From Rhodococcoides corynebacterioides (GTDB taxonomy: Bacteria; Actinomycetota; Actinomycetes; Mycobacteriales; Mycobacteriaceae), in NCBI RefSeq assembly GCF_019834675.1, contig NZ_JABUBU010000005.1, positions 62,001 to 126,000 of the forward strand: a stretch of DNA of 64,000 bases. The letters are read 5' to 3'. The notes under the pieces were generated by a model, which saw only the letters and a list, made by a program, of their open reading frames with translations, was not told where the DNA came from and did no database searches. The position numbers were made by a program, and so were the translations under genes. Positions 35,101-42,818 of the stretch are shown here, piece by piece (position 1 is the first letter of the stretch; every line of letters begins with the position of its first letter).

Positions 35101-38100
35101 GACGGGATCGTCGCCGCGGGCGGCGAGGACCGCGAGGTGCCCCCGCAGAACGGGCCAGGCGGCGTCGTCGGTGAGGCCGTCGACCGCGGCGAAAGCGGCG
35201 GCGTCGATCTCGGCCATGACCGTCGGTCCGGCGAGTGCTTCGCAGGCGGTGGCCACGGAGTGGTCGTAAGCGGCGGCGGCAGGTGCGAGTGCGCGGTGCG
35301 GGTCGGCGGCGGCGGCGAGGGTGGAGTGCGCGGAGATCTGTGCGCCGTCGCGGCGGAGGATGGCGCGGAAGTCGTCGACGGCGGTGGGGGGCAGCATGCC
35401 GCGTTCGGTCATCGCGGTGTGCAGGTCACCGTCCGACGTTGTCGCGAGGTACATGTGGTTGGCGAATCGGCCGCGGGTGAGCGCGACGTAGGCGAGCTGG
35501 CGGGTTTCCTCGCCGGTGGCGACGACGTGGCAGGTGTCGGCGGTCGAGCCCTGCGCGGAGTGCACCGTTCCGGCGTAGCCGAGTTCGGTGGCGCGGCGGG
35601 CGTAGTCGGCGGTGAGGGTGACGGTGCGGCCGAGTTCGAGGTGCCGCACCACCAGGTCACCGGCGGCGGTGACGTCCTCGACCTGCCAGCGGTCGCCGTT
35701 GCGGACCCAGTCGGTCTGCGAGAGCGGGTTGCGGCGGTCGTTCGAGCGGGTGCGTACGACGTCGCCGACGCTGGCGAACAGTCCGTCGGACAGCAACGCT
35801 TCGCGTCCGACGGGGCCGCCCGCGGCGTTGAGGCGGTCGGTGCGGGCGCGGGTGTTCAGCTCGGCCACCAACTCGCGTGTCGGGGCGAGCAGGAGTGCGT
35901 CCTTGCCGGCGGCGCGGTCGGCGCTCCAGGCGGTGTAGGCGTCGTCGGTGACGGCGGCGATGGAGCCGACGTGCAGCCGGGAGTGGTCGATGTAGAAGCC
36001 GATCGCGGCGTCGTCGCCGTCGCGCAACGCCAGCGAGGCTGCGCCTTCGGCGGCGCCGGTGACCGGGTCGCGGAAGCGCACCACCTGCGAGAGGGTCAGC
36101 GCGCCGACGCGGTCGGCGATGTCGCGGAGCACACCGCCGGAGGCGACGGCGGCGAGTTGTTGGTCGTCGCCGATCAGCCGCACCGTCGCACCGCGCGCGG
36201 CGAGTGCGGACACCGCTTCGTCGAGGTCGCGGGTGCCGGTCATGCCGGCCTCGTCGACGATGATGAGGCTGTCCGGTCCGATGTCGGTGTACCACTGCGG
36301 CACCGACACCGGTGCACCGTCGCGCAGGCGTCGGGTGATGTCGACGAACTTCGCCACCGTGTCCGTCGTGGTGGCGATGTCCTGGCGCAGCACCGCGGCG
36401 GCGGCGGCGGTCGGGGCGAACCCGACGACGCGGCCGCCCGCGTTCTGCCACGACCGCGTCAGCGCTGTCATCGCGGTGGTCTTGCCGGTGCCGGCGGGTG
36501 CGAGGGCGAGTTGCACCTTCGCCCCCGAGGTGGCCATCGCGCGCACCAGGGAGCGTTGTCCGGCGTTGAGGTCGCGGCCGTTGGCGACGGATTCGAGCAG
36601 CGCGATCTCCACGTGCTCGTCGGCGATGGCGACGCCGTCGGTGCGTGCGGCGAGGGAGACGATGCGTGCTTCCGCGTCGAGGACGTCGGTGGTGGTGAAC
36701 AACGTCGCTTCGTGGCGGGTGTGCACGTCGAGTCCGTCGCGGCGACGCATCACCGCAGGGGCGAGGTCGGCGGCGACGTCGTCGCCGACCTCCTCCCCCA
36801 ACGACACCGCGAGATCGGTACTGCACGCGCGGTCGGTGACCGCCTCGACGAGTTCGGTGATGCGCTCGGCCGGCGGGTTCACCGACCGGACACGGCGGAT
36901 CGCTTCGGCGCGGATGTTGTGCCGCCGGTACCGCGAGCGTGCGCGGGAGACGACCTCGACGACCTCGGCGGCGCACTGCTCGACCCACCGCGGATCGTCG
37001 ACGTCCACGCTCGCCGAGGTGCGGGTGCGGCCGGTGACGCCGGCGACCATCTCCGACAGCGACTCCGGTGACCCGAGGACCTCGATCGCCTCGGCGCGCC
37101 ACCCACCGCGCTGCTCGGCGTGACTGCGCGGTTCGTGCTTGGCCTCGCGGGTTTCGAGGGTGGCGCGCTGCGCGAGGCCGATCGCTTCGATGGCCGTCGG
37201 TTCGCGGTGATGGTCGAGCTGGAACTGCCGCGACAGCTCCGCGGTGCGCGCGGTGATCGCAGCGGTCCGCGAGGACCACCGCTCGGTGAGGCGGTCGTCC
37301 ATCCCGACGATCTCGCGCACGGGACGTTTGCTGCGGTCCTCGCTGGGGCGGTCGGCGAACTCGACGCCGATGCGCTCACGCAGGTGCGCTTCGAGTGCGG
37401 TGTTGTAGACCTCGGAGGCGGGCACGTTGTTGCGGTAGAGCGCCGCGCCGTCGAGTGCGAGCCACTTGACGGTGCCGTCCGGCAGCGTGGTGGAGACCTT
37501 GTTGCTGATCGCGACGTGGGTGTGCAGGTTCGGATCCCCCGCACGCGAGTCGCGGTGCGTGAACGCGGCCGCGATCAAGCCGTTCGCGTCGACCTGGGCG
37601 ACACCGCCGTTGCCGAGCCGGGTGAAGCAGGCGTGCTCTTCGAGGTACTCGAGCGCCGCACCGATCGCCGCGTCGTGGGCGGCTTCGATCTGCTCGGCCA
37701 CTTCTCGCGGTGCGACCGCCCACAGCGCCGACACACTCTTGACGGGGGTGAAGGTCAGGTCGAATCCGGCGACGGCTTTGGTGTTCTGCCGGCCGGACTT
37801 CGCGACCCACCCGGACAGTTCACGCTCGTCGGCGGGTGCGCGTCCGTACTCGCGGGCGAACATCTCCGTCGCCACCCGGGTGCGGATGGTGGCGCGCTCG
37901 TCCGCGTCGATGGGGGCGTTCCACTTCTCGCCGCCGGCGAGGTTGTGCTCGACGAACGCCTTCGCGCAGGCGATGCGGTAGTCCGAGGCTCCGTTGTCGA
38001 TCTTGAACGCCCGCCCCAACCGGATCGACGCCGCCGCGGTGCGCGCAGCGGTCTTCGCCGATGCGCCCGCGGTCAGTTCGGCGGCGAACGTCTCGGCGTA

Positions 38101-38349
38101 CATCGTGTCGGCCTCGGGGTGCAGGCCGTCGCCGAACAGCGCCTTCATGTGCGCCTCCGACACCCGGGAGCCCTCGGCGATCGAGCCCAGCTCGGCCAGA
38201 CCGGTGCCGGTCCACCGGCCGGGCGATTCACCCTTCTCCGAGTAGTACTCCGACAGTGTGGCGGCGCCTCGCTCGGTGGAATCTGCTGCTGCAACGTGCC
38301 TGGTCAGGTACGTGTACCCGTCCCCGGCAGTGAGCTTGTGCAGACCCAT
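32116..38349 (-). CDS. MobF conjugative relaxase-helicase (TraA/TrwC-like) with a very long C-terminal region
   Basis: Start is ATG 38349 (a GTG lies one codon before). 2,077 residues. The relaxase domain holds N-terminal tyrosines in GDGYTYLTRHV (about 12-14) and the metal-binding triad in HRDSRAGDPNLHTHVAI (about 270-287). The RecD-like helicase shows APAGTGKTTAM near 617, IIVDEAGMTGT near 697, LIGDDQQLAAV near 728 and AYVALTRGR near 957. TrwC-family enzymes nick at oriT, stay bound to the 5' end and unwind the plasmid. Most relatives are 950-1,750 residues; here about 1,090 residues follow the helicase, Ala/Asp-rich and partly coiled coil, of unknown role. Confidence 0.9.
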   Translation of the reverse strand: MGLHKLTAGDGYTYLTRHVAAADSTERGAATLSEYYSEKGESPGRWTGTGLAELGSIAEGSRVSEAHMKALFGDGLHPEADTMYAETFAAELTAGASAKTAARTAAASIRLGRAFKIDNGASDYRIACAKAFVEHNLAGGEKWNAPIDADERATIRTRVATEMFAREYGRAPADERELSGWVAKSGRQNTKAVAGFDLTFTPVKSVSALWAVAPREVAEQIEAAHDAAIGAALEYLEEHACFTRLGNGGVAQVDANGLIAAAFTHRDSRAGDPNLHTHVAISNKVSTTLPDGTVKWLALDGAALYRNNVPASEVYNTALEAHLRERIGVEFADRPSEDRSKRPVREIVGMDDRLTERWSSRTAAITARTAELSRQFQLDHHREPTAIEAIGLAQRATLETREAKHEPRSHAEQRGGWRAEAIEVLGSPESLSEMVAGVTGRTRTSASVDVDDPRWVEQCAAEVVEVVSRARSRYRRHNIRAEAIRRVRSVNPPAERITELVEAVTDRACSTDLAVSLGEEVGDDVAADLAPAVMRRRDGLDVHTRHEATLFTTTDVLDAEARIVSLAARTDGVAIADEHVEIALLESVANGRDLNAGQRSLVRAMATSGAKVQLALAPAGTGKTTAMTALTRSWQNAGGRVVGFAPTAAAAAVLRQDIATTTDTVAKFVDITRRLRDGAPVSVPQWYTDIGPDSLIIVDEAGMTGTRDLDEAVSALAARGATVRLIGDDQQLAAVASGGVLRDIADRVGALTLSQVVRFRDPVTGAAEGAASLALRDGDDAAIGFYIDHSRLHVGSIAAVTDDAYTAWSADRAAGKDALLLAPTRELVAELNTRARTDRLNAAGGPVGREALLSDGLFASVGDVVRTRSNDRRNPLSQTDWVRNGDRWQVEDVTAAGDLVVRHLELGRTVTLTADYARRATELGYAGTVHSAQGSTADTCHVVATGEETRQLAYVALTRGRFANHMYLATTSDGDLHTAMTERGMLPPTAVDDFRAILRRDGAQISAHSTLAAAADPHRALAPAAAAYDHSVATACEALAGPTVMAEIDAAAFAAVDGLTDDAAWPVLRGHLAVLAARGDDPVAALNAAAAGRDLSAAADRAAVLDWRLDATGRHHGGRGPLPWLPSIPDALAREPEWASYLDARAAAVTAHRDAIAADVATWTPTTAPVWARPFLSADDTAELLTDLAVFRAAHEVDPADRRPTGPDQYAATSAAAQRRLDTRADAVLGSANDAVTRWRPFVDELDRHIARDPYFPVLADRLSAAARAGIDVHALVRDTLTRAPLPDELPAAALWWRLSGELSAAALDAADTSGDLTPVWAPLLAELVGESTARRIVADAAWPALVATVDAADPSMWTPGELLGTAYECLHGGIDPVEHGLTVPAHELTRALTWRAEMLVRENHLARTYIGPDVEPLSVEDEEALAPVDDAVGDRAGDVLPSEFADPDRLPPPVGPPAAAAQTDARVAAVPIELDADYLASLDALDAPAEYDDAPPPPEYDHGGDDVEHRAEPDAAQNGDDTAAGDDEIDPFEAMLTAADRIALPYPTVTRDERVRLLRADLDAARARRRELRAAITAGTSPALSAAAPMIAEMSVRADRQKPALVAMLDARQDWTDAALAAETQWHHIDTVLRPAAASAAAAAEAGEDDTVVDARRELDWAIWQVGFADEAADRARARAHDAARAYEDTVAADGGAVTRTDVDAARLAAEELDTAAWFEQDALCRTLDGQLVRAENAVRRAALTTDTPAPTAATDVDSGDVEAVPTGVAPENAVGIPEHTLYPADPTETAQSVEPRVSASPPADPAATGDVDAELRAAMRRDSIRLLPDADLLMLVTRAGSRTEPTVVADTEALHARLHEQASAIAAWRDVDNERRRLDTELIDARTDFASLTARLGGAKRRDRKPLEVAIAAARARTEQLAQQLDGARRAADAAAGRVRADRADWAKIIDRVAEGRRTSDLTTAAIFDDVIAEHGRRRRLMLLHPERASAEQRVRASETRISTVNVSSVAGVTDLNPTRTPDTDVKERERIQSVTGAGGATPSGATEHGQETSRPYGVQADFDRAPDQGIDPTS

Positions 38350-38352
38350 CAC

Positions 38353-38541
38353 AGACCGAACCGTACCGCAGGTGACTTAAATGCATGAGGTGTGTGGGAT
38401 TTTGGGCCTGCGGTTGGGCTGATTCGGGGCGACGGACAAACGTTGGTCGGCTGGGCTGGGTAACGGTGGCGGATCGGCGATGTGGGAGGAGGTTGTGTCA
38501 GGAATGGCGAGATTGTCGGGTCGTGGGGCTAGGGTGTCGGC
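38353..38541 (+). other. Candidate oriT region between relaxase gene and small accessory gene
   Basis: A 189-bp divergent interval. It contains an imperfect 14-bp palindrome GACAAACGTTGGTC at 38435-38448 and a marked excess of G over C on the plus strand (TGGGCT repeated at 38415-38420 and 38451-38456). MobF relaxases usually act at an oriT beside their own gene, so this is the best candidate in the window. The nick site itself cannot be identified by eye. Confidence 0.35.
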
Positions 38542-38868
38542 ATGGCAGCGACTCAGGCCCGGATGACCGCGCGCGCCCGGGCGCGCGCGGCGCAACAGAA
38601 GGTCTTGGCGGATCGCAAGCGGCGAGACGAGGCGAATATCGTCACGTTGACCACGTTCTTCGCTGCTGCCGAACAAATCGACGCGGCCCGTCTGACGATG
38701 GCCCGGGCGCTCGACGAGATCCGCGCACGAGAGGGAACACTCTCCGCGGCCGCGACGCTGACTGGGATCCCCCTCGGGGAAGCACGCAAGCTTGTCGCCC
38801 TGCTCTCCGCCGATCCAGACACGAGCTTTCGAAACCACGATTCCGACGCAGCGGCATATGTCAACTGA
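38542..38868 (+). CDS. Small basic protein divergent from the relaxase (possible relaxosome accessory)
   Basis: A 108-residue protein with a strongly basic N-terminus (ARMTARARARAAQQ, LADRKRRDE) followed by helical segments and GTLSAAATLTGIPLGEARKL, which looks like a small helix-turn-helix. Divergent placement next to the relaxase gene across the candidate oriT suggests an oriT-binding or transcriptional accessory protein, as TrwA or MbeC-type proteins are elsewhere. No family was recognised. The pentapeptide gene begins inside its 3' end. Confidence 0.55.
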   Translation: MAATQARMTARARARAAQQKVLADRKRRDEANIVTLTTFFAAAEQIDAARLTMARALDEIRAREGTLSAAATLTGIPLGEARKLVALLSADPDTSFRNHDSDAAAYVN

Positions 38869-39733
38869 CTCACGGTCGATCGATTCGTCGGCCGATGACC
38901 ACTACACCGATCGAGCACAAGACGACTGGCTCGTCGAGCTGCTCGCCAGCGCTGCTCTCGAAGGCGAGGATGATCAAGACGACAACCTCGTCGACGCGGA
39001 CCTTCGCGGCGCCTACCTCAGAGGCGCGGAGCTGAAGGACACCGATCTGAGCGGCTCTGATCTCTCAGGTGCAGATTTGATCGGCGCCGACCTCACTGAC
39101 GCCAACTTGCAGGACGCCACCCTCAACGGCGCGTACCTCATCGACGCCGACCTCACCGGCGCAGACCTCACCAGCGCCGACCTCGTTGGCGCGTACCTCA
39201 CCGGAGCCGACCTCACCGGCGTGTGCTTCGCCAGCGCCGATCTCACGAGAGCCCGGCTCACCGGCGCTAGCCTGGCCGACTCCGACCTCAGCCTCAGCGA
39301 CCTCTCCGATTCCGATCTCACCGACGCCGACCTCACCGGTGTCGATCTCGCCGGCGCCGGCCTCTTCGCGGCTGATCTCCTTCGGGCAACTCTCGTCGGT
39401 GCCGACCTCACCGACGCGTGCCTCGCCGACGCCGATCTCACCGACGCGCGTCTCGCTGGCGCCGACCTCACCGGTGCCGATCTCACCGACGCGTGCCTCG
39501 CCGACGCCGATCTCACTGGCGCCGACCTGACCCGTGCGGATCTCACCCGTGCAGACTTCAGCGACGCAACATTGAGGCGAGCTGATCTGACCGATGCCGA
39601 AATCACGTACGCCGACTTCACCGGCTCTGATCTCACTCGGGCTGCACTCGACTTGAGTGACCTCTCGTTCGACCCCCGCTACGACGAAACGACGACGTGG
39701 CCTGACGGGTCACACATTCCGCCGAGCGCGTGA
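38858..39733 (+). CDS. Long pentapeptide-repeat protein
   Basis: The ATG at 38858 lies within the end of the previous gene and gives 291 residues. After an acidic N-terminus of about 45 residues, nearly the whole protein is A(D/N)Lxx pentapeptide repeats (ADLTGADLTSADLVGAYL and similar), about 45 units, predicting a long right-handed quadrilateral beta-helix. It is very acidic. Some family members (MfpA, Qnr) mimic DNA and shield gyrase; others have no known target. There is no hydrophobic anchor. The DNA itself is a run of near-identical 15-bp units, so copy number may vary by slippage. An anti-toxin or DNA-mimic role for establishment is inference. Confidence 0.8.
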   Translation: MSTDSRSIDSSADDHYTDRAQDDWLVELLASAALEGEDDQDDNLVDADLRGAYLRGAELKDTDLSGSDLSGADLIGADLTDANLQDATLNGAYLIDADLTGADLTSADLVGAYLTGADLTGVCFASADLTRARLTGASLADSDLSLSDLSDSDLTDADLTGVDLAGAGLFAADLLRATLVGADLTDACLADADLTDARLAGADLTGADLTDACLADADLTGADLTRADLTRADFSDATLRRADLTDAEITYADFTGSDLTRAALDLSDLSFDPRYDETTTWPDGSHIPPSA

Positions 39734-40326
39734 ACGACAGTGCACCGGCACGAACGAAAACGGCCTGTAGGCACGGCGAGGTGAGCGAAATATCGCAACT
39801 GGCGTTGTTCGGTGATGACACCGCCGTCCCCGCGTCCACACGGGCCTGGCGGCCGCTGCGAGAACCGCTGCCGGCGAGAACCGTAGCGCGGTTCTGGGCG
39901 AAAGTGGTTGTCACGCCGACGTGTCACCTCTGGCGCGGCTCGGTCAGTTACCCCGACGGCTACGGCCGCTTCACCTTCACCGACGGTGGCACCCCTCGCA
40001 CGCTGTCCGCGCATCGGGTGGCGTTGGTTATCGTGCATGGAGACCTCGGTGACGGTGTCATCGGCGAGCACGATTGCGACGAGTCATTGTGCGTGCGCGT
40101 CGGCGACGGGCACCTCAAACTCGGCACCCAAGCGGCGAACCTCGCGCACGCCGTCGCCATTGGCAGGCACCTCGGACCGACCCCTGCCTATCGCGACCCG
40201 CGTGGCCGGTACGGGCGTGCCGTCGCCATCCGCGACGCGTTGCTCGATGGGTACGACCCCGGCCGACTACGCGCCGCCCTCAGTGGAACCGACGCGAACG
40301 CGATTGCCGCCCCGACGCTGTTCTGA
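39730..40326 (+). CDS. HNH endonuclease
   Basis: The GTG at 39730 overlaps the pentapeptide stop (GTGA); 198 residues. ARFWAKVVVTPTCHLWRGS, GYGRFTF, SAHRVALVIVHGDL and GEHDCDESLCVRVGDGHL form the HNH layout seen in phage-type and free-standing endonucleases: FWAKV, C-x-L-W, the catalytic AHR, then His/Cys-rich metal positions and HL..GTQAANL. All are present, so it should be active in cutting or nicking DNA. The N-terminal 55 residues are not part of the domain. Coupling to the pentapeptide gene is noteworthy, since the acidic protein could restrain the nuclease. That link is speculative. Confidence 0.8.
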   Translation: MNDSAPARTKTACRHGEVSEISQLALFGDDTAVPASTRAWRPLREPLPARTVARFWAKVVVTPTCHLWRGSVSYPDGYGRFTFTDGGTPRTLSAHRVALVIVHGDLGDGVIGEHDCDESLCVRVGDGHLKLGTQAANLAHAVAIGRHLGPTPAYRDPRGRYGRAVAIRDALLDGYDPGRLRAALSGTDANAIAAPTLF

Positions 40327-40343
40327 ACGTTAGCGTTCTTCGC

Positions 40344-40667
40344 ATGGCCAAAGACTGGGGTCCGGACGTATCGCGTGCACGTGCAGCGTTGGTGGTGGCG
40401 GCACTGCGCAAGTCATTGCTGACTTACGGGGAGCTCGGTGCCGCTATCGGTGTCCGGGGTGTCGACCTTCGCAATCAGGCGCGCCACATACTCGACCATC
40501 TCTCCGAGCAGAATCGCAGCGAGGATGAACCGTCGCTCGCCGCACTGGTCGTCAACGGCCAGACCGGTCGACCGGGCTCCGGATGGACCGACGGTGTGGG
40601 TGTCGAATGGCATACGGAAGTGCGCCGCGTGTTCGACCATGATTGGACCGCGCCGCCGCGCATCTGA
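40344..40667 (+). CDS. Hypothetical protein with compact conserved core
   Basis: ATG 40344 gives 107 residues. KSLLTYGELGAAIGVRGVDLRNQ looks like a helix-turn-helix (YGELGAAIGV as the turn) and is followed by PSLAALVVNGQTGRPGSGW, a strand-loop motif I have seen in small actinobacterial proteins of unknown role but cannot name. It ends HTEVRRVFDHDW. It lies 17 bp after the HNH gene and converges with the DUF6308 gene. A methyltransferase/MGMT-like winged helix is possible in view of TYGELGAAIG plus GRPGSGW, but the active-site PCHR is absent. Confidence 0.5.
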   Translation: MAKDWGPDVSRARAALVVAALRKSLLTYGELGAAIGVRGVDLRNQARHILDHLSEQNRSEDEPSLAALVVNGQTGRPGSGWTDGVGVEWHTEVRRVFDHDWTAPPRI

Positions 40668-40688
40668 CGAGGCGTGCCGCCGGCGCTT

Positions 40689-41315
40689 TCAGTTGGATTT
40701 GCCCCACATCCAGCTGATGACGTCGAGGACGCGCAGCGCACTGATGTCGTCGGGTAGATCCGCCAGCGTTCTGATCGAACGCAGCCGGGCATCGAGAGCG
40801 CCGCCGTCGGCGCGGAGCGCCTCGCGAATGGGGTTGTGATGCGAGAGCGTCGTACCCAGAATCTCACCGACGACGACGTCGTAGATCGGAACCAGGCGAG
40901 GACGTTTGCGGGCCATCAGTTTCGTCGCCTTGGTCCGGCCGATGTCTTTGATGCTCAACAGTTCCGTCTCGAGACGCCACAGCGGCGAGTCGCGGTTCAG
41001 AGCGTCGGCATCGTCGACGAGGTCGTGATCGGGACCGACAGCGTCAAGCAGCTCCGCGAACTCGTCGGCACGGGTGACGAGCAGCTCGCGTGCAGCTCGT
41101 GCACCGATGTCGACCGAGAGGAAGGTGACCGCGACGAGGTCGTCTGCGGTGAACCGATCTGCATCGGCCTGGCGATTCTGCGGCGCCCAGCTGTCGAAGA
41201 ATGCGCCGGTGTAGCACCCGCTGTCGAGGTACGTCTGACCGTAATACTCACGCAGAAGCGCTACCGCGTCGTCGTCGGTCGGGGCTGTGAGAGGTGGTGG
41301 GAGGGTGACACTCAC
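40689..41315 (-). CDS. DUF6308-family protein
   Basis: The GTG at 41315 overlaps the stop of the upstream OB-fold gene (GTGA) and gives 208 residues. CYTGAFFDSW, FTADDLVAVTFLSVDIGARAA and SIKDIGRTKATKLMARKRP followed by LVPIYDVVV match the DUF6308 family as I remember it. The I-G-R-T-K-A-T-K-L segment resembles a helix-hairpin-helix DNA-contacting element. No catalytic motif is known to me. Coupling to an OB-fold protein suggests that the pair acts on nucleic acid. Confidence 0.7.
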   Translation of the reverse strand: MSVTLPPPLTAPTDDDAVALLREYYGQTYLDSGCYTGAFFDSWAPQNRQADADRFTADDLVAVTFLSVDIGARAARELLVTRADEFAELLDAVGPDHDLVDDADALNRDSPLWRLETELLSIKDIGRTKATKLMARKRPRLVPIYDVVVGEILGTTLSHHNPIREALRADGGALDARLRSIRTLADLPDDISALRVLDVISWMWGKSN

Positions 41316-41665
41316 GATGCGAATTCTGTCAGGTCGTGCGCGGACTCGGAACGCGAAACTTCGTTGACCACCAGCGCGGTCAACGACTCCGAGACCGTCA
41401 CGCAGGCGTTCACGACGACCGGTGTCGCCCCGTCGAGGCAGGCGCGGTCGGTGCGCGCGAACGCACGCGGAAAGAGCCAGAACGGGATCGAACCGGTGGC
41501 GTCGACGAACAGTCCACGCGCCCACGGTCCCGACTGCTCGTGCCGCCTGACCATCACCTCGACAAAGGACCCGACCAACACGGCATGGGTTCCGTTCTCG
41601 GCTTTCCCGTCGATCACATCGTGGACCCGAATCCGCGGCTCGATTGATGCGCTGTCATCTGCCAT
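41312..41665 (-). CDS. Small OB-fold nucleic-acid-binding-like protein
   Basis: A 117-residue protein from ATG 41665, overlapping the DUF6308 gene by 4 bp. HAVLVGSFVEVMVRRHEQSGPWARGLFVDATGSIPFWLFP follows the strand order and DATGSI-x-x-W-x-F-P motif of the OB domains found in DnaE C-termini and small ssDNA-binding proteins. It ends VVVNEVSRSES, without the acidic tip of housekeeping SSB proteins. A role with single-stranded DNA during transfer or repair is inferred. The start was chosen so that the protein begins MADDSASIEPRIRVHDV, shortly before the first strand. Confidence 0.65.
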   Translation of the reverse strand: MADDSASIEPRIRVHDVIDGKAENGTHAVLVGSFVEVMVRRHEQSGPWARGLFVDATGSIPFWLFPRAFARTDRACLDGATPVVVNACVTVSESLTALVVNEVSRSESAHDLTEFAS

Positions 41666-41838
41666 CGCGGGAGGCTCCCACACGACGCCGACAATCCAGC
41701 GACCCACACGTGCGACCATGCTGCGGCGCCGCGACGGTCGCGTGTCGTACCCCCGGTGTAAACAGCGGGCACACACCTCGTGGGCGCCGCGCTGATCCGC
41801 CGTTCGTGGTGCATCACCTGACCGACGGGAGACCGCTC

Positions 41839-42114
41839 GTGCTCACTCCACTCGCCATCGCCGGCGGAGGACTGCTGATCCTCCTCGTCCGCCATCTCGC
41901 CGATACCCGCCGCGGTGTCGTCGGGTTCGTCGCCAACGCGCTCGTCGTGATCGGCGCGCTCGCCGTCGGTGCTGTCGTCATCGGCGCACTCGTCGCGGGC
42001 GCGGCCGTGCTCGCGTTGATCGCGGCCGTGTGTCTGTTCGCCATTCCGCTCGCGTTGCTCGGCGGGTCGGTCGGCAACGGCAGCAAGAGCACCTACCCGC
42101 GCCGCTACTACTGA
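41839..42114 (+). CDS. Small membrane protein
   Basis: The GTG at 41839 follows GGGAG at 41828-41832; 91 residues with two to three hydrophobic segments (LAIAGGGLLILLV, VVGFVANALVVIGALAVGAVV, VAGAAVLALIAAVCLFAIPLAL) and a polar C-terminus ending YPRRYY. A GTG at 41807 is an alternative start. No family recognised. Its stop overlaps the end of the convergent membrane-protein gene by 7 bp. Confidence 0.5.
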   Translation: MLTPLAIAGGGLLILLVRHLADTRRGVVGFVANALVVIGALAVGAVVIGALVAGAAVLALIAAVCLFAIPLALLGGSVGNGSKSTYPRRYY

Positions 42115-42605
42115 CCCTCGCGCCGCCACCCCACCAGGTGGCGTTTGTCGAACAGGTCCCATGAGTAGATCGCGGATGCAATCACCGCGACCGCACCGAT
42201 ACCCGCGGCGAACCGCCAGTAGTCGGCCACCGCCGTTTCCTCGACACCGACCCACGCCATGAACGTCAGGAAAGTGGCCGCGACACCGGCCCCGGTCGGG
42301 ACAGCCACCACCACGGCCCGCACCCACCCCGGCGCGATCGGGGCCAGGACACGCATCACCGCCCGCACCGCCAGGGCCACGAGAACCGCCGTTCCCCCGA
42401 GCAACGTGCACACCACGACCACGGTGATCGGAACCCCGATGAGAATCCACGCCACGAGGCCCAAGAGGTTGAGGCCATCCTGGGAGATGTCAATGACTAC
42501 TACGACGACCCAGGTGGCGATGGTGCAGAGCGCCGGCCAGAGCATCGCCTGCACCCGCCAGCTCAGCCCGGTGCGTCGATAGCGAGGGTCGTCGGGGTCG
42601 GGCAC
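42108..42605 (-). CDS. Polytopic membrane protein, hypothetical
   Basis: A GTG at 42605 opens 165 residues with four hydrophobic segments at about 20-40, 48-80, 92-118 and 126-148, and a charged C-terminus (DLFDKRHLVGWRREGQ). It has no recognisable catalytic motif. It is convergent with the small membrane protein on the plus strand and divergent from the second leader RNA across 75 bp. An element-encoded membrane protein next to transfer genes could act in surface exclusion, but there is no sequence proof. Confidence 0.55.
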   Translation of the reverse strand: MPDPDDPRYRRTGLSWRVQAMLWPALCTIATWVVVVVIDISQDGLNLLGLVAWILIGVPITVVVVCTLLGGTAVLVALAVRAVMRVLAPIAPGWVRAVVVAVPTGAGVAATFLTFMAWVGVEETAVADYWRFAAGIGAVAVIASAIYSWDLFDKRHLVGWRREGQ

Positions 42606-42680
42606 GCCTCGAGCCTCCCACGTCGCCGAGCGGTGTCGTCGGTGATGCGTGTGTCGGTGTCGTGTTTTACAGTCGTCGGT

Positions 42681-42818
42681 GTTCGACCGTCGATGAGGGT
42701 CACGGTCGAGCGTCCATCACCGGTCGTCACACACCGCGTGTGCACACCACCGCTGCTGCGGGGGTGCACCTTTCGCGTACCTGTTGTGCGGCCGTCGACG
42801 CTCCCACGAGAGGCCCTC
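42681..42818 (+). ncRNA. Structured 5' leader RNA, copy 2
   Basis: 42681-42716 repeats 21164-21199 exactly. The same 8-bp hairpin is followed by GAGCGTC (42708-42714), which can pair with GACGCTC at 42797-42803. The enclosed region differs in sequence from copy 1 but again contains a hairpin (two GTGCAC arms about 42748-42777). It ends in the shared CTCATG with a purine-rich stretch (GAGAGG) just before. TACAGT at 42669-42674 may be the -10 box. Similar total length (138 against 136 nt) and conserved ends with a diverged middle argue for a functional RNA rather than a recent duplication. Confidence 0.55.

Noticed and set aside
33007-37071. A 1,354-codon open frame on the plus strand opposite the relaxase gene
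   Set aside because: Gly/Val/Arg-rich composition without domains, lying opposite conserved relaxase and helicase motifs; a codon-bias shadow.
39000-39660. Short regularly spaced DNA repeats that might suggest a CRISPR array or minisatellite
   Set aside because: The 15-bp periodicity stays in phase with pentapeptide codons and has no unique spacers; it is explained by the protein repeats.
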